Of a stretch of 64,000 nucleotides of DNA, positions 34,246 through 43,502 are shown one piece after another. A model generated the notes under the pieces. The model was not told where the DNA came from. It was given only the letters and a program-made list of their open reading frames with translations, and did not search any database. Position 1 is the first letter of the stretch, and every line of letters starts with the position of its first letter. Location of the stretch: contig JAUIAM010000003.1 of assembly GCA_030425485.1 (NCBI GenBank), forward strand, positions 62,001 to 126,000, read 5' to 3'. The DNA is from Verrucomicrobiia bacterium (GTDB taxonomy: Bacteria > Verrucomicrobiota > Verrucomicrobiia > Opitutales > Cerasicoccaceae). Position numbers and translations under genes: made by a program.

Positions 34246-36087
34246 ATGAAAGACACACTCGATTCAAAGGGCTTCTTACGATTCACGCGCTGCCCGACGG
34301 CGGCTTATTACGGCTGGAGCGGGCAGCCAACCGGTACCGGGGACGATCCCTTTCTGACTTTCCTTGGGCAGGAGGCAAAGACGATCCGACGCCTTGCCTG
34401 GAGGCTGTTTCCAGACGGCCATCACATTGGCCAAGCCGACCCTGTTCGCGTCGCTACCCTGACACGCAAGCATTTGCAAGAAGGTACAGCGCCTGTCTTC
34501 GGAGGGTGCGTATTGGTCGATAACACCATTGCGCATCCCGACGTTTTGATTCGCAAAGAGCGGGACCTCCACCTGATTACGATCAAATCAAAAGCAGGAA
34601 ACATAGACGCTCACCGGGCGGGTAAGATGCTCGTCACGATGTACGGTGGGATTCGCGCCTGTTGGAAGGACTACGTCTATGAGTTGGCCTTTCAGTGTGC
34701 GGTGCTCAGGCAAGCCTGGCCGGATCTACGCATCGTGCCATGGCTACTGCTGCCCGAATGCAACACCCCGGCGGACGCGGAAGAAATCACTTCAGCCCAA
34801 GCAACTCCTGCACCATTGCCGGAGGAACATGATGACGAGATTACGCGCAGGCGCCGCCGCTCTGTCCTGAAGTTCTTCCCGGCCAGCAAAGCCGTCGATC
34901 TTATCGCGGATGAAGTTGATGCTGCCATGCGCGAGATGAAGAAGCTCTGGCGTTCCGGCGAGCGCCCGGTCTCGCCCCTGAAGTATGCCTGCCGCAATTG
35001 CGAATTCAGGTCCGGTAACGGACGGGATGAAACAGATGGCTTTCACGCCTGCTGGGGCAAGCTGGCCAGGCCCCGTCCACATCTCTTCGACTTATACCAA
35101 TTGTACAGCCTGAAGCAGCCCGGTCATCGGCAGGCACTGTTGGCTGATGCCAAAATTGAAGCCGGGCAGACGGCGCTCTTCGACATTCATGAAGACGAGT
35201 TGCAGGGCGAGCATGCTGCCCGCCAGCGTATGCAGTTACGGGGGCTGCGCGAGAACCGCGAAATCATCGACCCGCGCCTGAGCGAACGCATAGCCGAACT
35301 CCGCTGGCCAGTCGCCTTTTTGGATTTTGAAACCACCCTGTCGGCCATTCCCCGCCATCCGGGGCTGAAGCCTTACCAGACGTTGCCGTTCCAGTTTTCG
35401 TGCCACGTTTTGCACGCAGATGGTTCCTGCGAGCACCGCGAGTGGCTCAACACCGAAAACCGCGTGCCAACCCTCCCGTTCATTCGTGCTCTCATGAGAG
35501 CGTTGGCCGATGTTGGCAGCATTTGCGTCTATACCGATTACGAGAACCGCATCTTGAAAGAAGCGCTGGGATTTCTCGCCACATTGGACGAAGACACCCA
35601 GACCGAACGCAGTTGGATCTTTGACCTGCTTCATTCCGGTCAAATCGTGGATCAGCACCAGTGGGTCTATGATTACTGCTTCCACCCGCAGATGGACGGC
35701 GGTCGCACCTCGATCAAAAAAGTGCTGCCCACGCTTTGGAAAAGCAACCCTTCGTTGTGGAAACACCCGGTTTTTCGTTCCTACTACCGGGAGCGCAACG
35801 GTGTAGTCCTCGACCCTTACGAAACCTTGCCGGAGCATACGTTTAACGGAGAGTCATTCAGCGTGCGTGAAGGCTGTGCCGCCATGCGGGCCTACCGGGA
35901 AATGCTCTATGGCTCTGGATCAAGTTGTCCGCAAACGCAGGAGGCACTGGCTGCAATGCTGCGGGCGTATTGCAAATTGGATACACTTAGCCAGTGGATC
36001 ATCTTCGAACACTGGCAAGAACGACTACAAATGGGTTCACCACGCCGGGAACATAAAAATGAAGTCGTCGTAGCGGCGGTTTCTTAA
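34246..36087 (+). CDS. DUF2779-type nuclease, Cas4/RecB-like plus DEDD exonuclease-like
   Basis: A 613-residue protein with two parts. The N-terminal half (GFLRFTRCPTAAYYGW, then PDVLIRKERDLHLITIKSKAG) is of the PD-(D/E)XK Cas4/RecB type with a later cysteine pair (YACRNCEF). The C-terminal half begins VAFLDFETTLSAIPRHPGLK and PYQTLPFQFSCHVL, the hallmark of DUF2779, whose DFE looks like the first motif of DEDD exonucleases. Biochemical role is unknown; DNA processing of the transferred element is possible. It leads a five-gene run toward the coupling protein. Confidence 0.78.
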   Translation: MKDTLDSKGFLRFTRCPTAAYYGWSGQPTGTGDDPFLTFLGQEAKTIRRLAWRLFPDGHHIGQADPVRVATLTRKHLQEGTAPVFGGCVLVDNTIAHPDVLIRKERDLHLITIKSKAGNIDAHRAGKMLVTMYGGIRACWKDYVYELAFQCAVLRQAWPDLRIVPWLLLPECNTPADAEEITSAQATPAPLPEEHDDEITRRRRRSVLKFFPASKAVDLIADEVDAAMREMKKLWRSGERPVSPLKYACRNCEFRSGNGRDETDGFHACWGKLARPRPHLFDLYQLYSLKQPGHRQALLADAKIEAGQTALFDIHEDELQGEHAARQRMQLRGLRENREIIDPRLSERIAELRWPVAFLDFETTLSAIPRHPGLKPYQTLPFQFSCHVLHADGSCEHREWLNTENRVPTLPFIRALMRALADVGSICVYTDYENRILKEALGFLATLDEDTQTERSWIFDLLHSGQIVDQHQWVYDYCFHPQMDGGRTSIKKVLPTLWKSNPSLWKHPVFRSYYRERNGVVLDPYETLPEHTFNGESFSVREGCAAMRAYREMLYGSGSSCPQTQEALAAMLRAYCKLDTLSQWIIFEHWQERLQMGSPRREHKNEVVVAAVS

Positions 36088-36106
36088 CTCAAACCACATC
36101 GTTCCC

Positions 36107-36526
36107 ATGAATAAAAAATATAAGAACAATCGCTCCGCACAAGTCGCCCGTCAGGTCAAACGCAACCGCGCCCGCAATCTGCCGCGCCTGGAAAAACTAA
36201 AAGCCTGTGTCGGGTGCATGAAATGCGGCAAATCGATTCCCGGTAAATACCTCGACGCACACCACGTCGATGAGACCCGAAAGTTTCGGAACCTGGCTCA
36301 TCTGGTTGACCGCCGTTGGCTACGGGTCGTTCGCGAAATCTTCGGCATTGACCGCGACGCGCCCCACGGGGGAGGCCCGGTGGAATTTATCTGCCAGCGT
36401 TTTCACGAAGAGCGTCACCAACTCGGCGAAGACGCCCGGACGTGCATTGAGCTGGAGAAAGAAGGCTTCGAGGAGCCTTGGCGCATCCATGCCCGCAACC
36501 CGAAACGCCGTCACACCGAAAACTAA
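36107..36526 (+). CDS. HNH-like zinc-binding protein
   Basis: A basic 139-residue protein. CVGCMKCGKSIPGKYLDAHHVDE has the CxxC pair and the following HH of HNH-type endonucleases; a later FHEERHQ may add ligands. The N-terminus is very Lys/Arg/Asn-rich. Nuclease activity is inferred from the motif and is not certain, since the third HNH element is unclear. It sits 20 bp after the DUF2779 gene and 6 bp before the next gene. Confidence 0.6.
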   Translation: MNKKYKNNRSAQVARQVKRNRARNLPRLEKLKACVGCMKCGKSIPGKYLDAHHVDETRKFRNLAHLVDRRWLRVVREIFGIDRDAPHGGGPVEFICQRFHEERHQLGEDARTCIELEKEGFEEPWRIHARNPKRRHTEN

Positions 36527-36532
36527 AAATCG

Positions 36533-37024
36533 ATGCAAACCTTACTCATACATACCTTCACCCGGCACGAAGTTGAAAAGCTCGATTTTCAGCGCTTCGA
36601 TGCCCTGTTTTCACACTGGCCTCAGCTGTGGGCTCGTGAACTGCGGCCGAAACTGGATAGCCTCGTGCTACTGGTTGACGGCTACAACGATCACCCGGAT
36701 GAGGTTTACCTCATCCCCGAGGTGCGCGCCTTTTTCCGGGCCCTTCACCAACGCTGGCCCTGGTGGTGCTACTTCCTCAACCTTGAAAGTCAGTCCCTGC
36801 AGATGACCTACCTCTGTCTGATCGACTCCGTTCAGTCCATCAAGCGCGACGGCTCGCCAAGTTGTGCCGCCACCTTTGATCCCTCCGAAATCGCCGACAT
36901 TCTCATGGCGGACCTGGGGCGTATGAACTGGCTCTGGGAGCACGCGGGATTGCCGGAATCCGAAAATGACTGCAGGTCGGACCAAATCCTCAACGCCTTT
37001 AACGGAGGAGCTTCCCATGGATGA
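36533..37024 (+). CDS. Unrecognised 163-residue protein before the coupling ATPase
   Basis: A soluble acidic protein rich in Trp, Leu and Phe. No motif or signal peptide is seen, and I do not recognise it. It is in a tight operon: 6 bp after the HNH-like gene, and its end overlaps the coupling-protein start by 8 bp. Translation is therefore probably coupled to that ATPase, which suggests a partner role in transfer. Confidence 0.6.
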   Translation: MQTLLIHTFTRHEVEKLDFQRFDALFSHWPQLWARELRPKLDSLVLLVDGYNDHPDEVYLIPEVRAFFRALHQRWPWWCYFLNLESQSLQMTYLCLIDSVQSIKRDGSPSCAATFDPSEIADILMADLGRMNWLWEHAGLPESENDCRSDQILNAFNGGASHG

Positions 37025-38384
37025 GCCCATTATTAGACTCAATTGCTACGAGCCTGCTGGGACGAGTTTAGATTTTTCCCGGGAGGACTTGCTGGGACAT
37101 ACCCTTGCCATCGGCGGCAGCGGCTCGGGCAAAACCACCCGGCTGGTTTACCCGATGGTCGAGCAGCTCATCCGCCAAAGAGATGTGCCTGCCAGTCTAT
37201 GCATCATTGACACCAAGGCCGATAGTTCCATGCAGGCCATCGTAGAAACGGCCTGCCGAGAGGCGGGACGCGAAAACGACTTCCTTGTCATCGATGGTGC
37301 CCGCGATGCCGCATTGAATATCCTAAATCCGGATATCAGCCTGGACATGGACCGTGTCGATGCTCTGGCAGGCCTGCTCGCTTCTTCGATACCGAGCGAT
37401 AGCCTGAATCGCTTCTGGGAGCAGACCTTCGAAGCTTTGCTGCGGCAAGCCTTGCGCCTGCATGCTTTTAACCCCAAGGCAGAGCCCACCTATACCGGGA
37501 TGGTCAGCCATCTGATGCGCTACCTGCTCCTGCACCGTATCCACGATCCACACTACCTGGAGTTGATCAAGCATCTGTCAGTAACACGCTGTAAGCACGA
37601 GCGTTCGCACCAACTGATAATCGACGAGGTGATCGCCACGCACCAGATGTGGGAGACGCTCGACCATCGCACCCGCACCAACTTGCAAAGCATGGCTGCC
37701 AGTGTGTTGGCTCCGATGAACCACATGGTAACCCACCGGTACTTCGCGGGTAATAACGCCGTGGATATCGGCACCGCCATGAACGCGGGAAAGGTTGTGC
37801 TCATCAGCATTGATGCCTTGCGCCATCCCGAGTGTGCGCGCTTACTGGGATGTATCATCAAAGGACATTTTTATGACAGTGTCCTTGGTGAGACTGGCAG
37901 CAGGCATTTGAAAGGCCTCGTACTTGACGACTGGCCCATCGCGGTGACTGCCGGGCGTAGTAATCGTTACTCCGATGTCGAAGCCCTGTCCATGATCCGC
38001 AGCCGCGGTGGCTTTCTGATCGCTGCCACCCAGAGCCTGGCCGCCCTGGATGTGGCGATTGGAAGACCAGCGCGGGAGGCCGCGCTGGCCAACTTTGCCA
38101 ACTTAGCTTTTTTCCGCAGTCGAGACCCGGAGGTGGATGCCCTCGCCGCTGCCTATCTCGGGCAGAAGAAAGACAAGCTCGTGGACGTATCCCAGATAGA
38201 CCGTCCTCCTTTACCCAATCGTATTGATTATCCGATACGCATTGAACGCGAATTACGCGTGCCTGCCGTGCCGCCCGGTGCATTGGCCCGTCTGGCAACC
38301 GGCGACGCTTACGCGCTCATCGGCCCGAAGGTATTCAATGAGCCACACTGCATGGTTCCCACGTTTATCGCTCAACCTCAATAA
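37017..38384 (+). CDS. VirD4/TraG-like type IV coupling ATPase
   Basis: Couples the relaxosome to a type IV secretion channel. Walker A GGSGSGKTT (33-41) and Walker B LVLDDW (301-306) are present. ATQSLAAL and the C-terminal AALANFANLAFFRSRDPEVD block match TraG/TraD-like sensors. It is short (455 residues) and lacks the N-terminal membrane helices of full VirD4, so it may be a soluble variant. I chose ATG 37017 because GGAGG precedes it at proper spacing; the longer ORF starts inside the previous gene. No VirB genes are in the window. Confidence 0.82.
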   Translation: MDEPIIRLNCYEPAGTSLDFSREDLLGHTLAIGGSGSGKTTRLVYPMVEQLIRQRDVPASLCIIDTKADSSMQAIVETACREAGRENDFLVIDGARDAALNILNPDISLDMDRVDALAGLLASSIPSDSLNRFWEQTFEALLRQALRLHAFNPKAEPTYTGMVSHLMRYLLLHRIHDPHYLELIKHLSVTRCKHERSHQLIIDEVIATHQMWETLDHRTRTNLQSMAASVLAPMNHMVTHRYFAGNNAVDIGTAMNAGKVVLISIDALRHPECARLLGCIIKGHFYDSVLGETGSRHLKGLVLDDWPIAVTAGRSNRYSDVEALSMIRSRGGFLIAATQSLAALDVAIGRPAREAALANFANLAFFRSRDPEVDALAAAYLGQKKDKLVDVSQIDRPPLPNRIDYPIRIERELRVPAVPPGALARLATGDAYALIGPKVFNEPHCMVPTFIAQPQ

Positions 38385-38392
38385 CCATAAAC

Positions 38393-38932
38393 ATGAACGC
38401 ATCTGACTATCATTCTGACGAAGCCACCGCCCATTACGTGGCATACAATAAACTGTCCGAGGAAGAACGGCGAATCGGGCACCTCAACTGCCGGGACTAC
38501 CTCATTGAGTACCACCGGGAGATGGGTGAAACCGCTCCCAGTCCACCGCGCAAGTTGTTCGAAGTGCTCGATGCCATGCCAACCATACGCAGCGATGTGG
38601 CAGAAGCGGACTTGCTGGTGCAGGCCTTTGAAGGCAGTCATTTGGATATCCCAAACGGACTGCTGGAATTGCCACTCATGTGGGCTTATCCGATCCGCGA
38701 AATGATCCTTGATACGCACTGGCCTGCGTATCCGACCTGTCATGTCAAAGACGTGTTTGGCTGGGACATGGTGCTACGGGTGGGGTCTCATCTGCACCTC
38801 ATTTACCCCCAACCGCTTTCTGCTCAAAACTCCCACTGGTGTGAGGTAGGAGCCTTTATCCTGGAGCTTCACCGCCGCTTTGAACCCGGACCATACACGC
38901 CTGCGGGGCGGTTGTGCGAGTTTTCCAGTTGA
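38393..38932 (+). CDS. Unrecognised 179-residue protein after the coupling ATPase
   Basis: Starts 9 bp after the coupling ATPase and closes the operon. No transmembrane helix, signal or known motif is seen. It contains several conserved-looking Trp/His/Tyr positions (HLNCRDYLIEYHREMG; GSHLHLIYP). Its role cannot be told; position suggests a part in the transfer module. Confidence 0.55.
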   Translation: MNASDYHSDEATAHYVAYNKLSEEERRIGHLNCRDYLIEYHREMGETAPSPPRKLFEVLDAMPTIRSDVAEADLLVQAFEGSHLDIPNGLLELPLMWAYPIREMILDTHWPAYPTCHVKDVFGWDMVLRVGSHLHLIYPQPLSAQNSHWCEVGAFILELHRRFEPGPYTPAGRLCEFSS

Positions 38933-38983
38933 TGCTTAAAAACCGTGGTGTTGAAGACCCCGCCGGAAATCTGGTGAGGTCTT

Positions 38984-39721
38984 TTACGTAGGATTCAGTC
39001 TCGGTAGTTGGTGCTTTTGGAAAGCAGCAACTTTGGGCAGGCCGTTGGTCGATAACGTTGAAAAAAGCCCAGCCGCATCCAATTCGAGTTCGGAAATACT
39101 TTTCTTTGCCTGGTCAGTCGTAACGATATCCAGCAACCGTCCAAGGCAGTTAACCAATCCACGTTCGCTACGCTGGCCACCGCGTACGGTTTCCGTCAGA
39201 CCTTTTAGATAACAGGGGATGACCTGAAAGAGGATTCGGACATGTTTTGCATCCTGTCGTCCATCTTGAGAGAGCGTGGCAAGGTTAGCCAATTTGGCCT
39301 GCAATAAGATGACGGGAGAGGGCACTTTGACGGCTACTTGTCCGGTGCCGATCGTAAAAGTAACAGCATCCAGAAAGAGGTCTTCGGTACTGACTCCGTT
39401 CACCCAACGCAGCACTTCAAGGAGCAAGGGTATTTCCGATTCATCTTTAGGCATAATGTAGCCGACTGCGTTGTTCGGTGGCGAAAGGGGAAAATAGTGC
39501 GGTTTGAGGCCTGCAACTTTGGCAATCGATTTCAATGTTTCTCTATCCCCAAAAATATCGACATCTCGCGAGACAAAGGGGGCAAGGGACAGGGTCGCTT
39601 CCTGATAATAAAGCGCCCACAGGTTTACGGCTTGTCCACCCACGATGAGCAGCGGATCTTCGGTAGCCAGGAATCGTGAAAAGTCCTCTGGTGCGCGAAG
39701 GGTAGTCTCGGGAAGTGCCAT
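38984..39721 (-). CDS. Nucleotidyltransferase-fold protein, putative TA toxin
   Basis: A 245-residue protein with the start of a minimal nucleotidyltransferase: LLIVGGQAVNLWA, then SRDVDIFGD, the GG and DxD pattern that binds metal and NTP. Similar proteins act as toxins with small DNA-binding antitoxins, such as the AbiEii-like families. The upstream partner on the same strand is a small basic protein, as expected. The toxin role is inferred. Alternative roles such as antibiotic or RNA modification are open. Confidence 0.65.
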   Translation of the reverse strand: MALPETTLRAPEDFSRFLATEDPLLIVGGQAVNLWALYYQEATLSLAPFVSRDVDIFGDRETLKSIAKVAGLKPHYFPLSPPNNAVGYIMPKDESEIPLLLEVLRWVNGVSTEDLFLDAVTFTIGTGQVAVKVPSPVILLQAKLANLATLSQDGRQDAKHVRILFQVIPCYLKGLTETVRGGQRSERGLVNCLGRLLDIVTTDQAKKSISELELDAAGLFSTLSTNGLPKVAAFQKHQLPRLNPT

Positions 39722-39735
39722 CGCTCAGTGTCCTC

Positions 39736-40113
39736 TTACAGGTGCCCGGTCAAAGCAGGTCGCTTGGGTGACTGGTGAATGGAGTTACGCGTTTGTATCT
39801 CAATCGCATCTTGAAGCCCGAGGTCCAACGCGATCGCATCATATTCTCGCAAGGCTTTCTTATAGCGGGCTACTTGGGCTGGCGATCGCATGCGCTTGGG
39901 CGGCTTTGGCGCATGCGCCAGAAAAATAGAGCGCAGTTGCTGCTCCTGAGATTTGTCCCGGGCATGTCGGCTGACAAGCTCGCGGGCGGCTTGACGGATT
40001 AAATCCGTGGTTGTCATTCCTTCAGCACGGGCAATTTGCTCAAGCAGTGCGAGAACGGCAGTGTGCTCGGCCACCGTTTTGCGTTTTTTTGACGAGGAAA
40101 GCTGGTTGGGCAT
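39736..40113 (-). CDS. Small basic DNA-binding-like protein, putative antitoxin
   Basis: A 125-residue protein. VAEHTAVLALLEQIARAEGM and TTTDLIRQAARELVSRHARD have the pattern of ribbon-helix-helix or helical antitoxins. I started at MPNQLSSS (40113); a TTG 21 bp upstream is in frame. It is directly upstream of the nucleotidyltransferase gene, with a perfect palindrome just before its start. The antitoxin role is inferred from layout. Confidence 0.55.
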   Translation of the reverse strand: MPNQLSSSKKRKTVAEHTAVLALLEQIARAEGMTTTDLIRQAARELVSRHARDKSQEQQLRSIFLAHAPKPPKRMRSPAQVARYKKALREYDAIALDLGLQDAIEIQTRNSIHQSPKRPALTGHL

Positions 40114-40121
40114 TTTTACGA

Positions 40122-40138
40122 AAGGTTGATTCAACCTT
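40122..40138. promoter_or_regulatory. Perfect palindrome between the TA-like pair and the PcfJ operon
   Basis: AAGGTTGATTCAACCTT has 8-bp arms around a single T. It lies 9 bp before the antitoxin start and 63 bp before the divergent PcfJ operon. It is a likely operator for the antitoxin-like protein and could also control the divergent operon. Confidence 0.6.
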
Positions 40139-40200
40139 AATTAAATTTACCGACTCGGCAAGTCTGAAACCCCGATAAGTCCCGCCGTGAACTTGAAAAT

Positions 40201-41334
40201 ATGCAAGTATCACTTAGCGAAGACGGCAGTATCACTATCGAGAATGAACACTATACGCCTTGGCCACGATTCCGCGCGCGCGAAATGAACCATCTTGGAG
40301 GTCGGCTCAACTACAAACACCTTAAGTGGCTAATCGAAGCCGAAGACCTTTTCTGTGATGGATGGCAGCGGTGCATACCATCGGAAATACTGTATGAACT
40401 ACGGTGCTATCCCGAGGGCCACGCCGAGCTGATCGAACTGGCTCAGCTCGACCAGCAAAAATTCGTTCACTTTTCCCGGAGCAATCCAGCCCTGACCGTA
40501 CTCGTTTCGGCATACTGGATCGCATTCGGATGGCGGAGAATCCCTTCAGTTTCCGAACGTAATGCCAGACGGAAAGAACTGCTTGGATTGAAGCCACGCC
40601 TTATCCTTGAAGCACTCGGATTGCCCGCATGCGATGAATGGGCACGTATCTTGAGCAAAATTCCCGTAGAGCATAGCCGCGATTACCATATCCGCCATGT
40701 CATCGAGCTTTGTAATGACAGTAAGGCACGCAGCCGTCTACGACACCTTCCGACGATTACTCAAGAGGTTTCTTGGCTACTACGGATGGAGCGTCCTATC
40801 CTCGATATGGCGTTGCTAGAGTTGGCCGCGAGCCAGCCCGTATACCGGGGACTATGCTTAACCGACATTATTGCCTCGATTATCTCCAAGCGGGAGATGG
40901 CGGTGCGTGAGCCTATCTGGCCCTATGATGGCAGTATCCGCAACTGGGAACAATTGCTGCGTGCGGAAAGGCGCAACGCCCGTAGATGTGGAGATGTTTC
41001 CGAGCAATTTCCAGCTCCCCCGGTGCCGCTGGAGAATATATCCGAAGGTCTGACGCTCGTGCCTCTAACAACTCCGCAGATGGTAAGTGATGAGGCTTCC
41101 GAGATGGGGAACTGTGTGGTCGATTACCTCAAATCCATCCAGTCAGGTGATCATTACCTCTATCGGATGGAAGCACCTGTTCGTGCCAGCGTCTTGCTTC
41201 GTCGAGGACGCTTTTGTTGGGAGTTAGAGGAGTTGGGTCCACCTTTCAACGAGGGGGAAGTTGATGACGAAACCGAGTGGCTGGTGACGCGCTGGATGCG
41301 CGCCAACTACAAGCATCACAAGCTGGGGAACTAA
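40201..41334 (+). CDS. PcfJ-like protein, first of two tandem copies
   Basis: A 377-residue protein with the PcfJ-like C-terminal block: LTTPQMVSDEASEMGNCVVD, then YLKSIQSGDHYLYR and MEAPVRASVLLRRG. PcfJ is known from conjugative plasmid pCF10 as an uncharacterised protein. The N-terminal two-thirds is helical and rich in Trp/Leu, without a known motif. It shares fold and layout with the following gene (8 bp away), so it is an old tandem duplication. The MGNC and Tyr/His positions are conserved between them and may be catalytic or binding residues. Confidence 0.72.
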   Translation: MQVSLSEDGSITIENEHYTPWPRFRAREMNHLGGRLNYKHLKWLIEAEDLFCDGWQRCIPSEILYELRCYPEGHAELIELAQLDQQKFVHFSRSNPALTVLVSAYWIAFGWRRIPSVSERNARRKELLGLKPRLILEALGLPACDEWARILSKIPVEHSRDYHIRHVIELCNDSKARSRLRHLPTITQEVSWLLRMERPILDMALLELAASQPVYRGLCLTDIIASIISKREMAVREPIWPYDGSIRNWEQLLRAERRNARRCGDVSEQFPAPPVPLENISEGLTLVPLTTPQMVSDEASEMGNCVVDYLKSIQSGDHYLYRMEAPVRASVLLRRGRFCWELEELGPPFNEGEVDDETEWLVTRWMRANYKHHKLGN

Positions 41335-41341
41335 AAATTCT

Positions 41342-42472
41342 ATGCTAAAAAATCTCCAGTTATTAAATGACGCTGTAATCCGTATCGACCAGGTGACCCT
41401 GTCCCCCTGGCCGTGCTTCAAAGTTGAAGGTGAGTGCGACAACCTGCCCAGCCTCCTGGCAGAGCTGTTGCTCTCCAATGAGAGCGTTCCACTGCTGTGG
41501 ACTGCAAAGGTTCCCGGCGAGTTGCGGCAGCTTTTGCTGTCGTTCCCCGAAAGCCTCATGCCCGATCTGCTGAAACTTTCGCAGATGTGGCCGGACAAGT
41601 TTGTTGACTGGGCACAGTGGTGCCCAGCCCTGATAACGCTACTTACGCAAACCAAAGCTGAGGATGGCAAACGTTGGGACGACTTTGATCGACTCCGGGC
41701 TATGCAAAGCGGCTGGCGTGAGGTGTTGAAACTAACAGATTGGCCCGTCTCCCACTCAATGCTCAAGCAGCTGAGGAAACTTCCAATCAACCATTGCAGC
41801 CCGCAAAACCTTGGAGCACTCCGAGCACACATCGGTGACCGCCGCAAACTCAAGCTCCTTCGTCATTGCAAACATATCTCCGGGCTCACACTGGAGACTC
41901 TCACACTGCCATCAGAGATGCTGAGCGTCCGGTTGTTGGAGTTCACTGAGAATGATCTTCTGCCACTAGAGGTGGAATCCCTCGTCGAACTCTGTCGAGA
42001 GCTTATTCACTTTCGCCGGGAACTTGGTCAGATGCCGCTCTGGGCCTACGGCCATGGACGCTTTTCTGCGAGGACACTTCATAATGCTGTCCAGCTCAAA
42101 CGGATGCTCATCTGCTGTAAAAAGCGAGGCGGGAAGGCGTGCTTTCCCGTGCCACCACTGCCCTCGATTAAGAGCAGTAAGTTCTGTATCGAACCTGTCA
42201 CTACACTCAGTACTCTTTACCGTGAAGGCAACACTATGCAAAACTGTGTTGTCAGTTATGGAACCCAAGTTTTGCAAGGCACGCATTACGTCTACCGGCT
42301 GAGCAAACCCGAACGCGCCACGGTGCTGCTCCTGCGCAACGGCGATGACTGGTACCCGGCCCAGATTAAAACTTACCGTAATGGTAATCCAAGACCTGAG
42401 ACTATCGAGCTCATCGAAAAGTGGCTTGGTACTACGCTGGAAAAGGAGGTTTCTGATGACTTCCCTTTCTGA
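41342..42472 (+). CDS. PcfJ-like protein, second tandem copy
   Basis: A 376-residue paralogue of the previous gene. It has LSTLYREGNTMQNCVVSYGT, then QVLQGTHYVYR and LSKPERATVLLLRNG, matching copy one in the (M)xNCVV, Y-x-YR and P-x-R-A-x-VLL positions. It also shares the start (LSPWPCFKVE, against YTPWPRFRAR). The bodies have diverged strongly, so the two probably have distinct partners. Its 3' end overlaps the AAA+ gene start by 17 bp. Confidence 0.7.
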   Translation: MLKNLQLLNDAVIRIDQVTLSPWPCFKVEGECDNLPSLLAELLLSNESVPLLWTAKVPGELRQLLLSFPESLMPDLLKLSQMWPDKFVDWAQWCPALITLLTQTKAEDGKRWDDFDRLRAMQSGWREVLKLTDWPVSHSMLKQLRKLPINHCSPQNLGALRAHIGDRRKLKLLRHCKHISGLTLETLTLPSEMLSVRLLEFTENDLLPLEVESLVELCRELIHFRRELGQMPLWAYGHGRFSARTLHNAVQLKRMLICCKKRGGKACFPVPPLPSIKSSKFCIEPVTTLSTLYREGNTMQNCVVSYGTQVLQGTHYVYRLSKPERATVLLLRNGDDWYPAQIKTYRNGNPRPETIELIEKWLGTTLEKEVSDDFPF

Positions 42473-43502
42473 AGATTTCAAAAAGAGGTTACTCGAACCC
42501 ATCGACAAATTGTTCAAGGAGGCGGTGGATGGGCTTGGCCCGGCACCTGCCTCCGGGGGGCGCAACTGGCAAGTACCGGATATGCTCGGTGGTACGCCCG
42601 GGGCGAAGGATCCCAAGCCGGCCAAAACGGTAAAGAAGGCGAAACCGGGCAAGGTCGATGAAACCGCTTTGCGCGAGGCGATGACGGAGCTCAATTCTCT
42701 TATCGGATTGCGCTCGGTCAAACAGGCGCTTGCTCGCCTGACACAGTTCGCCCGTATTGAATCGGAGCGTCGTCGGCTCAAGCTGCCATCCACGGGGATC
42801 ACTTTTCACGCGGTGTTTGCCGGATCTCCCGGAACGGGAAAAACGTCGGTTGCCCGCTTGCTGGGGCAAATTCTCAAGGCGCTCGGACTCTTGGAGCGAG
42901 GGCACACCATCGAAGCATCCAAGTCTATGCTGTGCGGCCAGTTTCTCGGCCAGACTCCACATCTAGTTAAGGAGGCCTTCGATAAGGCTGATGGGGGCGT
43001 GCTGTTTATCGACGAGGCCTATTCTTTGGTTGCGGGCGACGAGGACATGTACGGCAGGGAAGCTATTGACTCGTTGGTCAAATTGATGGAAGACCTGCGC
43101 GACCGTGTCGTCGTCATCGTGGCCGGATACGATGCTGAAATGGGCAAGTTCGTGAACTCCAACCCGGGACTACGTTCACGCTTCACCCGCAACATATTTT
43201 TCCCTGATTACAGTTCCACCGAGCTGCACGCTATTTTGAAGCAAACTTGCATCAGTAAGGGCTTCGATGTTTCCCAGGGCTTTTTGCTCCGATCTGAACT
43301 CATCTGGGAGGAGCTGGTGAAACAGGGCCTGACTGCCGATGCCAATGGCCGACTGGTCCGCACCGCCTTTGAGTGTCTGCTCGAAAACCAGGCCATGCGG
43401 TTGGAGCTACTCAGGCGAACCGAACCGCATCAACTATGCGAACTGCTCCCGGAAGACTGGGACCATGTGGAAGAACGGATAAACGAAAACTGTCATGATT
43501 GA
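42456..43502 (+). CDS. CbbX/SpoVK-like AAA+ ATPase
   Basis: A 348-residue ATPase of the CbbX/SpoVK/EccA-like group. A linker precedes LNSLIGLRSVKQALARL (about 79-95). Then come Walker A GSPGTGKTS (123-131), Walker B GVLFIDEAYSL (181-191), sensor region VVVIVAGYDAEM and arginine finger region PGLRSRF (238-244). Members remodel protein complexes. I chose ATG 42456, which has AAGGAGG at the right distance; the longer ORF begins inside the PcfJ gene. It overlaps the next gene by 8 bp. Confidence 0.85.
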   Translation: MTSLSEDFKKRLLEPIDKLFKEAVDGLGPAPASGGRNWQVPDMLGGTPGAKDPKPAKTVKKAKPGKVDETALREAMTELNSLIGLRSVKQALARLTQFARIESERRRLKLPSTGITFHAVFAGSPGTGKTSVARLLGQILKALGLLERGHTIEASKSMLCGQFLGQTPHLVKEAFDKADGGVLFIDEAYSLVAGDEDMYGREAIDSLVKLMEDLRDRVVVIVAGYDAEMGKFVNSNPGLRSRFTRNIFFPDYSSTELHAILKQTCISKGFDVSQGFLLRSELIWEELVKQGLTADANGRLVRTAFECLLENQAMRLELLRRTEPHQLCELLPEDWDHVEERINENCHD

